From the NCBI GenBank assembly GCA_051294375.1, contig CM119264.1:10453832-10517831 (forward strand): DNA of 64,000 nt. The letters are read 5' to 3'. Each line of letters starts with the position of its first letter. Positions within the stretch are counted from its first letter, which is position 1. This DNA comes from Paraspadella gotoi. Lineage: Eukaryota; Chaetognatha. The translations under genes and the position numbers were made by a program. This document shows positions 48,801-64,000 of this stretch, one piece after another. Under the pieces are notes generated by a model. It worked only from the letters and a program-made list of their open reading frames with translations. It did no database searches and had not been told where the DNA came from.

Positions 48801-48991
48801 TATACATGAAACATTTGCAGGAAGCACAAGCGGTTTTAATAACAGAAACCGATTTTTTTTTTAGTCGTTGATGTTATTTGGGTTAACCGTCTGAAAAAAC
48901 TTTCATAGTGAAAATCAAAAAAGTATTACATGTTTTCAATTTACGTACGACTTAAGAAAAAACGAATAAAATTTAAAAAAATAACTACAAA
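45805..48991. other. spacer
   Basis: Contains the MITE-like element at 45938-46253 just behind the tetraspanin gene, then AT-rich DNA with poly-T runs, and TCG/GTC-rich sequence at 47900-48250. No gene recognised. Confidence 0.5.
45938..46253. mobile_element. MITE-like element, about 315 bp
   Basis: The left end GGGTGGGACCCTATATCGAG (starting about 45938, followed by ACAAAA) and the reverse complement at 46227-46253 (TTTTGTCTCGATATATGGTC then CCACCCC) form a terminal inverted repeat of about 27 bp with one or two mismatches. There is no coding capacity, which fits a non-autonomous DNA transposon. Confidence 0.7.
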
Positions 48992-51225
48992 ATGGCGCCC
49001 ACAACGCCAGAGGACGTCGCCTTTCCGGCCATTCAGCCGGAACAGGTTCCGATTTGCTGGAACTCGAACGACAAAGACGCAGAGATCGAGTTGACGCTGG
49101 AGAGACGCCGCGCCCACCGCCTGCCCGGCGCCGAGGGAAACCTTGCCCGCGTGCGCGCCAATGCTCCGGCGACGTCGTCGGCTACGTCGTCTGAGCCGAT
49201 ATTTTACTTCGAAGTCGTTGTCATCGCCCGACGAGGCGATCGAGGAATCGGAGTGGGGATCTCGGTGCAGGTCAGGGGTTACGTCAAGTCTGTAGTCTAT
49301 AGATTAATTCGATCAACGATCCGCCGTGTTCCGCGATTAACGAAAAATATTTAGATTTCGATAGGGTTTCCCCTCCAGGAAGACAACCCATACGGAGTTT
49401 CGGTACCGGAAATTAGACTGGATCGTATTTCGTCCGGATTCGTCGCCAAGCCAGGCGACGTCATTGGTTGCGGACTCGACTTTTCGAAGGTGAATACGCA
49501 TTTCAACGATATGTTGAATATTTCCCTTTTTCTGTTCTTCATCTCCATAGTTTTTCTCAGAAAGCAGTGATGGTCACGGTCTTTATATTTTATTTTGTAT
49601 CGCGAAGTTTCGTTCCTTTCTATATTCGTTTATATCAACTGCGCAAGAAATGTCTCTATTTTTGTGCAAGCCAGTCCCGTAATTGAATCGAATCGAAGAA
49701 AGAAAAAAACCCCAAGTAACAATTATCATCCCCACCCTTCCACCCATCCAAGGGCGCTTGCTTCTACACCTTCAACGGGATCGAAATCGAGGCTGGATTC
49801 TCCGGCCTTCCGCCACGCCCATTTCCTGCGGTCTACCTCGCCAACGCTCGCGACGTCGTCGACGTCAACTTTGGTCAAGATCCCTTCCTCTTCGATCTCG
49901 CGATGGCGGCGACGCGCGCACGCAACGCTGCCCAACGTCGAGCGTCGGAGGCCAGGCGAAGAGAAGAAGTGTCCGCGGAAGACGCCGCCAGAAAAGAAAA
50001 CTTTCCCGACACGCTCGAGGCGTCGCTGCCGGCGCGATGGCGACCCGACGATCCGGTCGCTTTCCGTTTGACGGAGAACGATCGAGGCGTTCAACGCGTT
50101 TCCGCGCCGGAAATTGGCGTCGCCGGGTCAGTGAAGAGCGATCAGGCGGCGCCGGCGGAAGTCGGAGTTTACTATTTCGAAGCGAAAGTCAAAAGGAAGG
50201 AGGCGATGGGTCTCCTCAGCGTTGGCTTCGAGTCGAATAACAAAAAAATCATGTAAGTTTACGGATATTAATTTAATCAGGATTTTATATAAAAAGCTTT
50301 GGGATCAATTTCCTTTTTGGGCGTTGTTTTAAGCCCTGTTTAGACTATGTAATAATACATACGTTTGGGGCAAAGCAATTTGTTTATTTATCAACCGATG
50401 GGATTATTCAAAGAGTTTTTCAATATATTCATTATTTAGACTATGTCAGATTATCAAAAAACTTTAAAAAATTCAAGTTTTCAAACTGGATAATCATTTT
50501 TTTTTCTCAGATCAACCACTGAAAGTCAACTTTTTCAAACAGGAATTTAGTCCTCTCGCCAATCGGCACTCCATTCCCAAAATAAGATTTTATTTTAATC
50601 AATCTTAACTTTCCTTTCTCGAGGTATCGAAGCGACGGTTTATGCAGCTACGGAGGAAAGGTGAAAGTAGGTCAGGTTTATAGCGGAGGCGACGTGGTGG
50701 GTTGTTGCATTAACTTCCTCGCCAATTCTGTTTTCTTCGTTCTCAACGGAAGCGTAACGGCGGAACTCTTCACATCGGTGGCTGAAGAGGTAAGTTCGTA
50801 TTTATGACCTTGAGATCGATTACCTTAACGATGATGATAAAAAATATGGTATGTACTCGCCAAAAGATGAACTGGAGGTAGAAACAATAATTTTCAATTT
50901 AAAATACTTTTCTGTGAGCTCTAGTAAGTGTAAGTTTGATAAGGAAGAGCATTTTTACCGTACTTATCATACGAAAATGAATTTGAATTTACAAAAACAG
51001 GCGTTCTACCCCGCGGCAGAGTTGGCCCACCCGGGGGAAGAGATTGTCGCCAACTTCGGACAGTCGAAATTCCAATGCGATTTTCGAGAAATCGCGACGA
51101 GTCGAACAAAATTCGAGGCTTCCGTGACGTCTACCATCTGCATCGTCGCGGCAGACGTCGGAACCAAAAACAAAGGACAAACGGCCCGCATTCGGTGCTG
51201 TTGTTCACCGTGCCGCATACTTTGA
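48992..51225 (+). CDS. double-SPRY-domain protein, 5 coding exons
   Basis: Probably a cytosolic protein-interaction adaptor; partners unknown. Exons: 48992-49270, 49355 (or 49379)-49489, 49753-50252, 50624-50789, 51001-51225, giving 434 or 426 aa; the two acceptors of exon 2 are both in frame. Seen: first SPRY domain with FYFEVVVIARRGDRGIGVGI, GDVIGCGLDF and CFYTFNGIEIEAGF then FPAVYLA.ARDVVDVNFG; an Arg/Ala/Glu-rich linker (AATRARNAAQRRASEARRR) likely helical; second SPRY with YYFEAKV, LLSVGFES, GDVVGCCINFLANSVFFVLN and a GEEIVANFG end; then a Cys-rich tail CCCSPCRIL. The two-SPRY layout and length resemble SPRYD3, but orthology is not claimed. The CCC..C tail could be lipidated. AATAAA near 51417. 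Confidence 0.88.
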
Positions 51226-51911
51226 TGCAGTAAAACTAGTACGACAATCGACCGAAATTTCTTCCCTTCGCAACTGCGATCATAATTACCGTTTGCTTGA
51301 GTTCGAGTTTTTTGGGCATTAGTGAATAACTAGCGTCTTACTTCTATTTCTCGACTCGAGTCATAAAAAGCAATAGCCAATGATGTCGAAACTTCTTTTC
51401 GTTTACTGAGCTGGTTAATAAATATTCTCTTTCTATTTCTAATATTTTATCGGTAAACATAACTTCAGTTCATAGTATCCTTGCGCCTATAGAGAATCGT
51501 TGTAAGTTTTCAAAGATTGAGACCAAATTACAAGACTATTTCGATATTTCTCACTCGTATAACGGTTATAACCGCTACAATTACGTTTCGTCAAATTTTG
51601 ATTCATAAATAATTAACTTTTTTCCCACAAGATTGCTTTCGGCCTGCTTTATCATTTTCGGTTATATTTGTTTATCTCTATTATCTATTTTCATCGTTAT
51701 GATCTCCGGTGTCGAGTTTCCATCTCGTCGTGGGTTTTGTTCAAAAATGGAGGCACCACTACGGTCTCGCCTGTTAAAAATAAGAAAAAAATATATTAAG
51801 GTAGCAAATATTGTTATTTTAACGCTAAAATTTTTATCCCAATCCTTTTTTTACTTATAAATCGCGCCTTCCATTTTCGAGATCAATCAATCAATCGATC
51901 AATAACTCAAT
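51226..51911. other. short intergenic space between convergent genes
   Basis: The 3' ends of the SPRY gene (plus) and the FAM78 homologue (minus) face each other here. AT-rich; no other feature seen. Confidence 0.6.
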
Positions 51912-52906
51912 TCAACCTTCACTCCTTTCCGTCGACCCGTTTGCCCTTTTCTTTAACAAACCCTCGAAGCCGTGCTTTCGCCAGACGAGCATTTGAGCTT
52001 CGTTGGCGTGCGGCGGCGACAGCGCGCACTGAGGAATCGGCTCGTTGTAAGAAAGAATTTCCGGTTGAAACTTGGGAAAGCCGTCGCCGATGACCGTGCC
52101 GCGTCGACCTAGATTGTTTGAATTGACCGATTGAATTTATAGTTTTCATGTGATTGATTGACTGATTTATTTATTTATTTATTGAATCGATTGTATCGAT
52201 GTTTGTTTAGTTGGTTGAATGATTGAATGGTTGACTGGTTGAACTGACTGAATTGATAGTATCGAGAAATTTATTTATTTGTTTGTTTATCCATTTATTT
52301 ACTTATTTCATTTTAATCTCCAGTTGCAAATGTGGAAAGTCTACAAATGCCGCCACTAGACACTTCTGCCCCAACAGACCACTCCTCCATCACCTGGCTC
52401 TCGTTCCTATACTCTAATCGATTTGTTTGATATTCAACCTATCGGGGCTTTAGGATCGAATGCCACGTCGATGTACGCCCTCCAACGAATCGTGGCCAAG
52501 ACGACGATTTCGGCGCTTGACTCGTTCTTGGCCACGAGCCACGTGAAGAACGACTGATCGCGAAGGATGCGCGTGAGTTCGGCCTCGGCGGAGCGCGACT
52601 CGTGCACGCTTTGTGGGTAGAAGGGCGGCAACCACGTCACCTGGCGGAGCGAGAGGAGGGCGGTGCGGGCGTTTCGAGTCAGGTCAATCTTTCGGCCAGT
52701 TGATGAGGGGGGAGGAGAGAAAGACTAGAGGGAAACATTGTAGAAAGGACAATAAACGAAGGATCTTAGTTACAACTGAATCGGACCAATGTGGCAAGGT
52801 TGTTGCCAAACCACTCCATTTTTTTTTAGTCGGTAAATCATCCTAAACCATCGAATAATAAAAAAATTGTTCAAAAAAATTTGTATGTTTAATTATATTA
52901 AATCGC

Positions 52907-52969
<63 letters not shown>

Positions 52970-54533
52970 AAGAGAGAGAGAGAGAGAGAGAGAAGCAACA
53001 ATGGAATTTTGGATCGGGTATTCGAATAAAAGGCTTTCAAAAGATTTCCATGAATGAATTTTTACGAACGTTAAAACGACCAATCTTTATGTATCAAAGA
53101 ACTTGGGCATAACCCACCCGAGGCGCGAAGGAATCCGTCATCTTGACCTCCACGCTTCTTCGCACCGAAGGACCTTTTTTGAAAAAAAATTCCGAGCAAA
53201 ACATTTCAACTAGAATATAAAAAATAATTTGTCTGGCACAATTTCAATCTGATTTCGTCAAATTCGATTTTTTTCTCGAACTCTTACCCTTGATGGTGTC
53301 AATCTCCTTGTTGCCTCCGTACCATGGGAAGTTTCTGCCGTCCGAGTCAGAGATCATTGGTTGGGTCTTTAGTTGAGGAAATTCCCAACTCGAAAAACCT
53401 TAATTGAATTTTATTGTCGAGGGGAGGGTTAGACTGCATTAATAAATATTTATCTATTTATTTCGTATAATAATGAAAAAAGTATTTTGTAATACAGTAC
53501 TCTCAACGGTCAAAAAAATTTGGGCCGCCCTTATTCAACCGCAAACTAGATCGTGGCGACGTCAGTTTATAAAAAAAAAAACTTTTTCTCGCTCTCGCTT
53601 TTGACGGCAGCGGCGCCGTAACGAATTTTCCCCGCGGTAGGACGGCGGCACCGCAGAGCGGCAAACCCGCGGCAACGGCGGCGGAACCGCGACGGGGGCG
53701 ACGGCGGCTGCCGGACGGCGAGTCCGCTGCCGCGACGAGCCGGCGACTGCGACGCAGCAACGCCGAGGCCGCAGCCGGCCCAACTGCGACGCGGTTCCGC
53801 TGCGATACCGCGGAGAATGTTTATCAGGGAGGGTTACGGTCGCAGAAGTTTTGGGGGAGAGAGGAGCAATGGGGAGGGGGAGGAGAGCGGAGATCCCTCG
53901 AAACGCGCGCACGCTTGCAGAGGAAAAAGGTGAGGAGCGCGATATGAGCAGGAGAGCGAGAGCGGAGAACCTGTTCAGAAACGAGTTTTTTGCTTTATCT
54001 CTCGAAAAACTATGAACGAACCCTGCGTGCCGTAAGTTATACGAAACTTCATGCTGCAACAGGCTTGGATCCAGCCAACCGTCCAGGATTCCGAAACTTC
54101 AAGACCTAGAAAAAAGTCAGAGAAGATTGAAGAAGTCACTAAAAAGATTACAGAATTTTCAAGGCTATCAGGATATCAAACTTTAGCACCGTTACAAAAT
54201 CAAATGATTTTATTTTTAAAATTAACGTTATCGTAATTTTGGTGGGTTATTTTTTTCGACCTTTCGGATTAAATATTTTTAGAACTCATGACTAAATTAA
54301 TATTTAAATCTAACTGAAAACCAGAAAGTCAATATTGATGCCTCTACTCGAGAACCGGGAAATGATATCCTGGCGGAAGCTTTGAAGGGCGGCGACTTGA
54401 AGACGACGATCGAAGGGTGTGACTCATCCAACATCAAGGGTCTGTCTTCGACTCGGGCGCGGATCTTCTCCACGAAGATGTCGTCGGCGCGTGCGCGGAG
54501 TCGCCCGTATCGAAAGTGGCGAGGATCCGATGG
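51912..54533 (-). CDS. FAM78 family protein, 6 recognised exons, 5' exon missing
   Basis: Function of the FAM78 family is unknown. Minus-strand exons: 54533-54356, 54096-54022, 53398-53288, 53173-53118, 52640-52439, 52108-51912; phases agree across all five junctions and give 272 aa. Landmarks that match the vertebrate FAM78A/B proteins in order: VVFKSPPFKASARISFP, WTVGWIQACCSMKF, FSSWEFPQLK, ISDSDGRNFPWYGG, MTDSFAPR-VTW, RDQSFFTWLVAKN, IRWRAYIDVAFDP, SYNEPIPQCAL and PHANEAQMLVWR. The first listed exon begins after an acceptor (CTGCCTCCAG), so a start-codon exon lies upstream; a GC-rich minus-strand frame at 55045-55356 is a weak candidate. Central motifs are well kept while the C-terminus (HGFEGLLKKRANGSTERSEG) is divergent. 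Confidence 0.9.
52905..52994 (+). repeat. (GA)n tract in a FAM78 intron
   Basis: Interrupted GA repeat inside the intron between the exons ending at 53118 and starting at 52640. Confidence 0.9.
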
Positions 54534-55797
54534 CTGGAGGCAGAGAGTGGGCGAAGTGGTTGTGTAGTTGGATGTTTTCTGGTTTTAATATTATCTTTGA
54601 AAACGTTTAAATAATATAGAAGCATTTTTTTAAAAAAATAAACGGCCTTATATAAATTCATAAAACATTAAATTATGTACTGCTTCATTGCGCCAATCCC
54701 TTTGTCTCAGAGGGGACACGCACCATACGTTCCATACACTAACGACATCCCTATGTGTAGGCATATGTTGCCATAGTACATCATTATATATTTTATCAAA
54801 CCTTTCATTCATGGCACATCGATCAAAAACAATAGAAATTTCAAGAGCTTATCGTGTATGAATGAGTGAAATAATTCTTTTATTCTTTCAGCTCTCTTCG
54901 CTCTTTAAAATCTGTCTTCAGTGTCCTTCTTTCTCTATATCAGTTGCCACGTCAACCCTTCATTTTCTTCTCAGCCTTGAAAGAACTCATTACGCTCGAC
55001 TTTCTTAATAATTTTTTTTTACTGCTAATGATTTATATATTCTCCTATGTCTCATCGATTTCTCGGACGACCAACAACGTCGCTGTTGTCGATGGACGCT
55101 GCAGTTTCGCCGGCTTCCTTCCCTTCGATGCCTCGTTCTCCTTAGCGGCGTCGTGTTCGAGGGATCTGCGGCGCCACGAATCCACGCGAGCCGGCGCCTC
55201 GGCCGTCTTGCGGCTCTGCTCGAACGCCCCGTAGCGCCGGGCGTCTCCGGCGCCGCACGCCCGTCCGACGCATCGTCCGGCGTCGATCTTGTCGAGGCCA
55301 GCGCCGATGAGAGTATGGCTCTCTCTCCCCAGCGACGAATTGAAAATCCTAGTCATTTATTCTTTATATTTTTCATCCTAAACGAAAACTCTCAGCGTAA
55401 GGGGACGAATCGTGACAGACGAGGAAAGGACGGACTTTTTTTTCCCTCGATGAATAAAGCAATTAAATTAACTGAGCGAATGGGAGAAAACTAGAGAAGA
55501 AGAAAGGGGGAAAATAATTTCTAAAAAAAACAATATATATATTTTTCTTGCTTAAAGTTGCCTTTTAACATTTCCTACTTGTAATCTTTTTTGGGCGAAA
55601 AATTACTCACGCCCCTTGTGATTTTGTTGTCGAGCTCAAAGGTTGAGAATAGAATTCGTTCTCGATCTTTCTGTCCAATCATTCCTTCCCGCAGATTCGA
55701 AATCTGAAGCCTAAATTTGCAGTATATCTGAACCAAGAAAAGAAGCAACAAATTTTTTATAAATTAAATTAATCATAATAAATCATAATAAATAAAA
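54534..55797. other. spacer with a GC-rich island
   Basis: A GC- and CpG-rich block (about 55070-55320) sits between the divergent FAM78 and galectin genes. It may hold the FAM78 first exon and promoters for both, but no exon could be fixed there. Confidence 0.45.
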
Positions 55798-58970
<3,173 letters not shown>

Positions 58971-59445
58971 AAAGTTTTGTTTACATCTTTAGTAAATGAA
59001 TTTTTTTTTCTTCGTTCAGTTCAATTAATCATTAAATTGCAAAAGCTAAATATTTATGTTTGCAGATATATAAAACCCAAATATATAATAAAAAGAAATC
59101 AAAGCAACATTTGTACAATCAATCAATTTGTCTGTATATTTTCTATTCAAGAAATAAAGAAATTAGAAATTCTCAGATAGAAGAGATAATAAGAGATAAC
59201 TAGAAGGTTGAAACTTAAGTTATAACCTTTCATTTCTCTATCACAAATTATCTTCTCACTTTCTCTTAGACTTAGTAGACTTGTTTATGATCTCTAAAAA
59301 AACGATTTGACTTATTCATTTTTTTTCTTTTATTTATGAGCTAAAAAGTGTTTTTAGCCAATTGAAAAACCTCAAGTAAAAAAGCAAAGTTTATTTTTTT
59401 AAATTTTTTTTCAATTTTTTTCAATATCTTGTGAGCGTCGATAAA
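58971..59445. other. spacer between the two galectin genes
   Basis: AT-rich, 475 bp. It includes an AATAAA near 59087, a plausible poly(A) signal for the first galectin, and presumably the promoter of the second. No other feature seen. Confidence 0.55.
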
Positions 59446-60521
59446 ATGGTGAGCAAACATACTAACTCTAATGCTCCACTCAGTATTAGATAACTATCAA
59501 GATTTTAATTTATCTAATTTTTCTTACTCGCGAAAAGACCCAATACCCACCCCCAGCGGGCTACCCTCCTCCTCAGGGAGCCCCCCCTGGTTACCCCGCC
59601 CAACCCGGCGCCCCTCCGGGTTATCCCCCCCAAGGCTACCCCCCTCCTCAGGGTTATCCTGGTGCCCCTCCGCCTCCAGGCTATGGGCCACCCCCTGGAG
59701 TTCCGGGAGGCCCTCCACCACCAGGGTATCCCCCACCTCCTGGCTATCCTCCGCCTGCAGGTTTTCCAGGTGCCCCCCCAGGATATCCAATGGCTGGACC
59801 CCCTCCAGGCTATCCGCCACCTCCGGGTGGCTATCCAGCACCGATGGGCATGGGTGCCGGTTGCGCTCCTATTATCAACCCCTGCCTTCCACTGACTATC
59901 GCCATACCCGGAGGATTTGGAATTGGGAGAACAGTCGTTGTCAATTGCCAAATTAACAGTAAAGCTTGCAAGTAATTATTGAAAGGAAACGTTTACCCGT
60001 TTACTAAAAAGAAACATCATAAATTCTTCTATATAAATAAAATAGATTCAAGATTAATCTCCAATACGGCTGTTCAAGTTCCGCCGATATAGCGATCCAT
60101 TTCAACCCGAGATACGACGGTTGCGGCTATGTTGTGCTCAATACTAAAACCAACAACCACTGGGGGCGCGAAGAAAGATACCCAATGAATGGTGAGACGA
60201 AATATCTGTAGCTAATAAAAAAAAAATTTATACACAAACTTTTTTAAAAAAAATTAATATTATCAGGGTGCCTGAAAGCAAAAGGCAGTTATTTGGAAAT
60301 CCGAATCCTTTCCACGCCGCATGTAAACATCATACGCAATCTGAATAAATCTCCTACCTGCATAATAAATTGAATTTTGTGATCTCAAACGACAGGATTT
60401 TCATATTTTCGTGAACAACCAATTCTTCGCAGCCTACCATCACCGCATTCCACCCGCTCGATGCGTCGACACGCTTAATGTCGAGGGAGATATATGCGTA
60501 AGCAAAATAATGTTCCTGTGA
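59446..60521 (+). CDS. chimera-type galectin: Pro/Gly/Tyr-rich N-terminus plus one CRD, 5 exons, 254 aa
   Basis: Same layout as vertebrate galectin-3: a long collagen-like tail that could drive self-association, then one sugar-binding domain. Exons: 59446-59448 (ATG only, followed by GTGAGC), 59538-59971, 60046-60191, 60267-60322, 60396-60521; phases agree. Seen: many PPGYP, PPPGYP and GAPPGYP units from residue 3 to about 108; then LPLTIAIPGGFGIGRTVVVN, HFNPRY (163-168), Asn177, WGREER (184-189), FHIFVNNQFF and NVEGDI. All key galectin residues are present. Its CRD exons match exons 8-10 of the upstream galectin in sequence, order and intron phase. The one-codon first exon is inferred from an ATG set directly before a donor; an upstream start is possible. 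Confidence 0.9.
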
Positions 60522-62224
60522 TTGATCAACCATCAAAGCTTTCAGTTTGAATATAAATAGCATTCTGCTGTCTGCCTGTCAGTTTGTTTATTCTTAGTAT
60601 AGCAGGGTGACGGCATTTCTAAATTATGCAATTAGCATTATCTTCTTAATTGAATCAAAAGTAAAAGAATGTAAAATAATAGCTACATTCTACAAGTTAA
60701 TATACCCTTGAACGAATCCAATTGAATATAATTGTAAATTTTTTTTCAATCTCCTATCTTTTCTTTTTCTTAACGGCATCGCATTTAGACTAAATTTTTG
60801 TATTAGATTTTCAACATGTAAAAAAATGTGTTCACTGTTGAACGAATAAAATGGGTCATACTCTCACAAATAATTTCTTCAAATGGTCTCATGAGTCATG
60901 AACCTGTACCCATCCGTATGATGTGAATAGGAATATCCAATGGAGTTTACATCATGACCTTTATTTCTATTGATACTTTCTTGAGCCTCATTGGATATTT
61001 TTTTTATTCCATTTGATTCTTCTAGTTATGTTATCAAAACGTCAGTAATCTAAACCTTAAAAAATTCAAGACTAAATTCATAACGTCAACATGCGTTCTC
61101 TGATTGGTCAATCTAATGCAATGGTGACTTTGAGCAGCTTTCCAGCTTTGACAGCTTTTAAACTCGAGTTATTTTAAATGCTGGAATATATGCTGAATTT
61201 AGACATATAGAAATTTTGCTGATTAATATTTCATAGTTCGTAAAATAAATCTATAAAACGTTTACTTTTTTAACAATAAATGTATTTTTTTTTTATTAAA
61301 CCGGATTCTATGCTTGCGCATCTTCCTCTTCTCGCTCCGCATGGTTAGCACTGTTTTCCCTCCTGCGACTTTTCCTCATCTTCTCCGCTCCTCTCTTCCT
61401 CCTGCTCTCGATTTAACGTTGATTTCCTCCTCGAGGCCAGCTCCCTGGCTGCTTTCAAGCCACTGCTTCTCCGCCCCGACGCACCTCTTCTTCCTCTTCC
61501 CTCTCTAATACCAAGAACACAGTCCTTAAAAAAGGACCTCCTTGGGACGCCGCCCCCTTCGGATGCTCTTTGTCTGCAGCTTTTTGGTTTCCTTTCAGTA
61601 CCTTCAACACTGCATCCCCTGAAGCAGCCATTTTGAATTATATTGAAAAATTTTGCCCAGAAATTTCGCCATATGCCCTATTTACTCGTCACCGCAGATT
61701 ACGTCACGGTGGTTGTTATTTTCAACTTACGGCGTCGTGTCGACTCCCAAAATGGTAAGATTGTATTCCCCCAACTAACTCTTAATCTATGAGCAACCGT
61801 ACGACAGTATCACGTCGGTCGGCTGCGTTGCGGAAGGGCCTACGCTGGGCAAGCAGCCGTTTGGCGCTGAGTCGTCCGCGAATTCAGCATTTTAAACTTA
61901 CCAAGTTCAAGGCGTCATTGAGCGCCTCTGAGGTTTTAGCTAAGGGACAGCGAGGAATTAGGAACTTTTGTAAAAACGTTTATTTACTATATTTATATTA
62001 TATATTAAATTTTACCTATTGGACGACCGAATCCGCTCATTTGTCGTCTTTTTGTCTTTGGAAAATTTTAGACATCTGTAGCGGCCAATGGGAATAGGAA
62101 GAGCAAGGTTTTTTAATAAAATTAACGTCCTATGGAAGAGGACGAAAAAAATAGAAGGATTCGGATATCATAATTTTAGTAGCTATATAGATATTAGTTA
62201 TTAGTTTATTATTATATAATTATT

Positions 62225-62404
62225 TTTACTTTCGCCGACCGGGGTTAGGGAGGGGTTAGCGTTAGGGGTGGTTTAAGGTTAAGGGTGGTTAGGGTTATAA
62301 GGGTTTAGGGTAATTCGGTAATATTTTTAAAATTTTTTTTAAAAATAAGTATTTTTAAGTGGTTTTTCAAAAGCCGCCAAAACCGCGGTCGGCGAAAGTA
62401 AAAT
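62225..62404 (+). mobile_element. telomere-like TIR element, copy 2
   Basis: TTTTACTTTCGCCGACCGGG at the left (about 62225) and CGGTCGGCGAAAGTAAAA at the right (to 62404) form an almost perfect terminal inverted repeat of about 23 bp. The inside is made of GGTTAGGG/GGGTTAGG-like words. Total about 180 bp, no coding capacity. Confidence 0.85.
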
Positions 62405-62494
62405 TTAGTCATATAATTATATATTTAATTAAGGATTCATTTTTAAAACGTTGGTAATTATAGTAATTAAAAAAATTGTTTAAAATTAAATTTA

Positions 62495-62655
62495 TGTTTA
62501 AGTTTAGGTTAGGGGTTTATTTAGGGTTAGAAATAATTTTAGGGTTAGGGATAAGTTTAGGATTAAGGTTAAGTTTAGGGTCACTGGTAAGTTTAAGGTT
62601 ATGGGTGAGTTTATGGCTAATGGTAAGTTTAAGGTTAGGAGTAAGTTGAAAGTTA
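62495..62655 (+). repeat. degenerate TTAGGG-like repeat
   Basis: A run of variants of AAGTTTAGGGTTA with spacing near 12 and 24 bp. It resembles interstitial telomeric sequence but is too degenerate to be a telomere. Confidence 0.6.
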
Positions 62656-63401
62656 TATAAAAATTAAAGTTAAAGGTAAATTAATTAATAAATTTTTGAA
62701 AATATTTTAAATTCGATTTTAAAAATAACAATATATATTTATATTATTTTGAAATAAAATATAAAATTTTTAATTATATTTTTAAATATTTATATAAAAA
62801 ATATAAAATATATTTATTTATCCACGTATTATTTATGAAAATTTTCAAAATTATTTTTCACTTTTTTATTTTTTTATTTAATCTATATTATTTAATTATA
62901 TATATTGCTCTTTTAAAAAAATTTTATCCATATTCGATATCATTGTTGTGACGTTCCTAATTATTCCTTTTGGTTAAAAAACGACCTTCGTTTTTTCTTT
63001 TCTTCTTTATTTTCCCCCAAGGCCACAGGAAATGTTTAAAATATACTAGCGCTTTCTTTTTTTTGCTAAGTTTAAATGATTTTGTTTAAAGATTTGGTAC
63101 AACTTAATATAAGAATTAAAAGAAATTCAAATTGAAAAAGTCAAACTCGGGAGATTTCTTTGGGGATTTACAACACCTGTTTTGTTACTTACTTGTTCAT
63201 ATGTGAACTTAGGTCAATTTTGATTATAATTCATTGAACCATTCGTCTTACCCAAGGTTATATAGTATAATTAATGTTTGAAAGGTTAATAAAGAACTAT
63301 TCTGATTTTTCTCAAACCCAAACCCAATTTAGTGAACTTCCACAACATGGCAACATAAACGTAGAAATCATAAAAACTGGTTCCTGCTAAGTTATATCAA
63401 A

Positions 63402-64000
<599 letters not shown>

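Larger units (their letters stand above)
60522..63401. other. AT-rich spacer
   Basis: Contains a possible AATAAA for the second galectin near 60845, a TIR element (62225-62404), a TTAGGG-like degenerate repeat (62495-62650) and very AT-rich DNA. A less AT-rich stretch at 61310-61900 has open frames that I do not recognise. Confidence 0.5.

Noticed and set aside
49726-50094. Antisense frame under the SPRY exon 3
   Set aside because: Shadow of a real GC-rich exon on the other strand.
55045-55356. GC-rich minus-strand frame as FAM78 first exon
   Set aside because: No good donor in the needed phase and no similarity to FAM78 N-termini; kept only as a weak possibility.
59514-59951. Antisense Gly/Arg/Trp-rich frames over the galectin tail
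   Set aside because: Shadows of the PPGYP repeat coding sequence.
62495-62655. True telomere repeat
   Set aside because: Units are variable in sequence and spacing and lie inside a gene-containing scaffold.

Overview
This is a 64 kb piece of an animal (metazoan) nuclear genome, most likely from an invertebrate. The genes are split by short GT-AG introns and encode animal families: an alpha-1,3-fucosyltransferase, a sulfotransferase-like protein, a D-aspartate/D-amino-acid oxidase, a tetraspanin, a double-SPRY protein, a FAM78 homologue, two galectins and a C2H2 zinc-finger protein. Exons are rather GC- and CpG-rich, introns are AT-rich, and the spacers hold (CT)n/(GA)n, (GAAA)n and (GAC)n tracts plus small inverted-repeat elements. 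I cannot name the phylum. Eight runs of N (10 to about 300 bases) break the sequence; several abut microsatellites and one hits the oxidase gene.

Layout. 1-4.7 kb is low-complexity spacer and starts with a near copy of 1580-1814 placed before a 10-N gap. 5.16-6.99 kb (minus) is a three-exon fucosyltransferase flanked by an inverted pair of about 200-bp repeats. 7.8-31.3 kb is a long gene-poor region of satellites, microsatellites and dispersed repeats. 31.3-33.3 kb (minus) is a three-exon sulfotransferase-like gene, followed by a foldback element. 35.2-39.5 kb (plus) holds a decayed D-aspartate oxidase copy directly upstream of a second oxidase gene that has one apparent frameshift and one assembly gap. 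43.3-44.0 kb shows a CCAAT/CRE promoter-like cluster and a small unresolved transcript. 44.6-45.8 kb is a tetraspanin (239 aa), followed by a short MITE-like element. 49.0-51.2 kb is a double-SPRY protein. 51.9-54.5 kb (minus) is a FAM78 homologue in at least six coding exons. 55.8-59.0 kb is a two-domain galectin and 59.4-60.5 kb a one-domain galectin with a long Pro/Gly/Tyr-rich N-terminus, apparently derived from the back half of its neighbour. The window ends inside a zinc-finger gene.

The genes do not form an operon. A fucosyltransferase, a possible carbohydrate sulfotransferase and two galectins could in principle make and read the same glycans, but they lie 25-50 kb apart and a joint function is only a speculation. 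The strongest observations are the chimera-type galectin born next to a tandem-repeat galectin, the tandem oxidase with a dead copy and a suspicious homopolymer frameshift, and several undescribed inverted-repeat elements.
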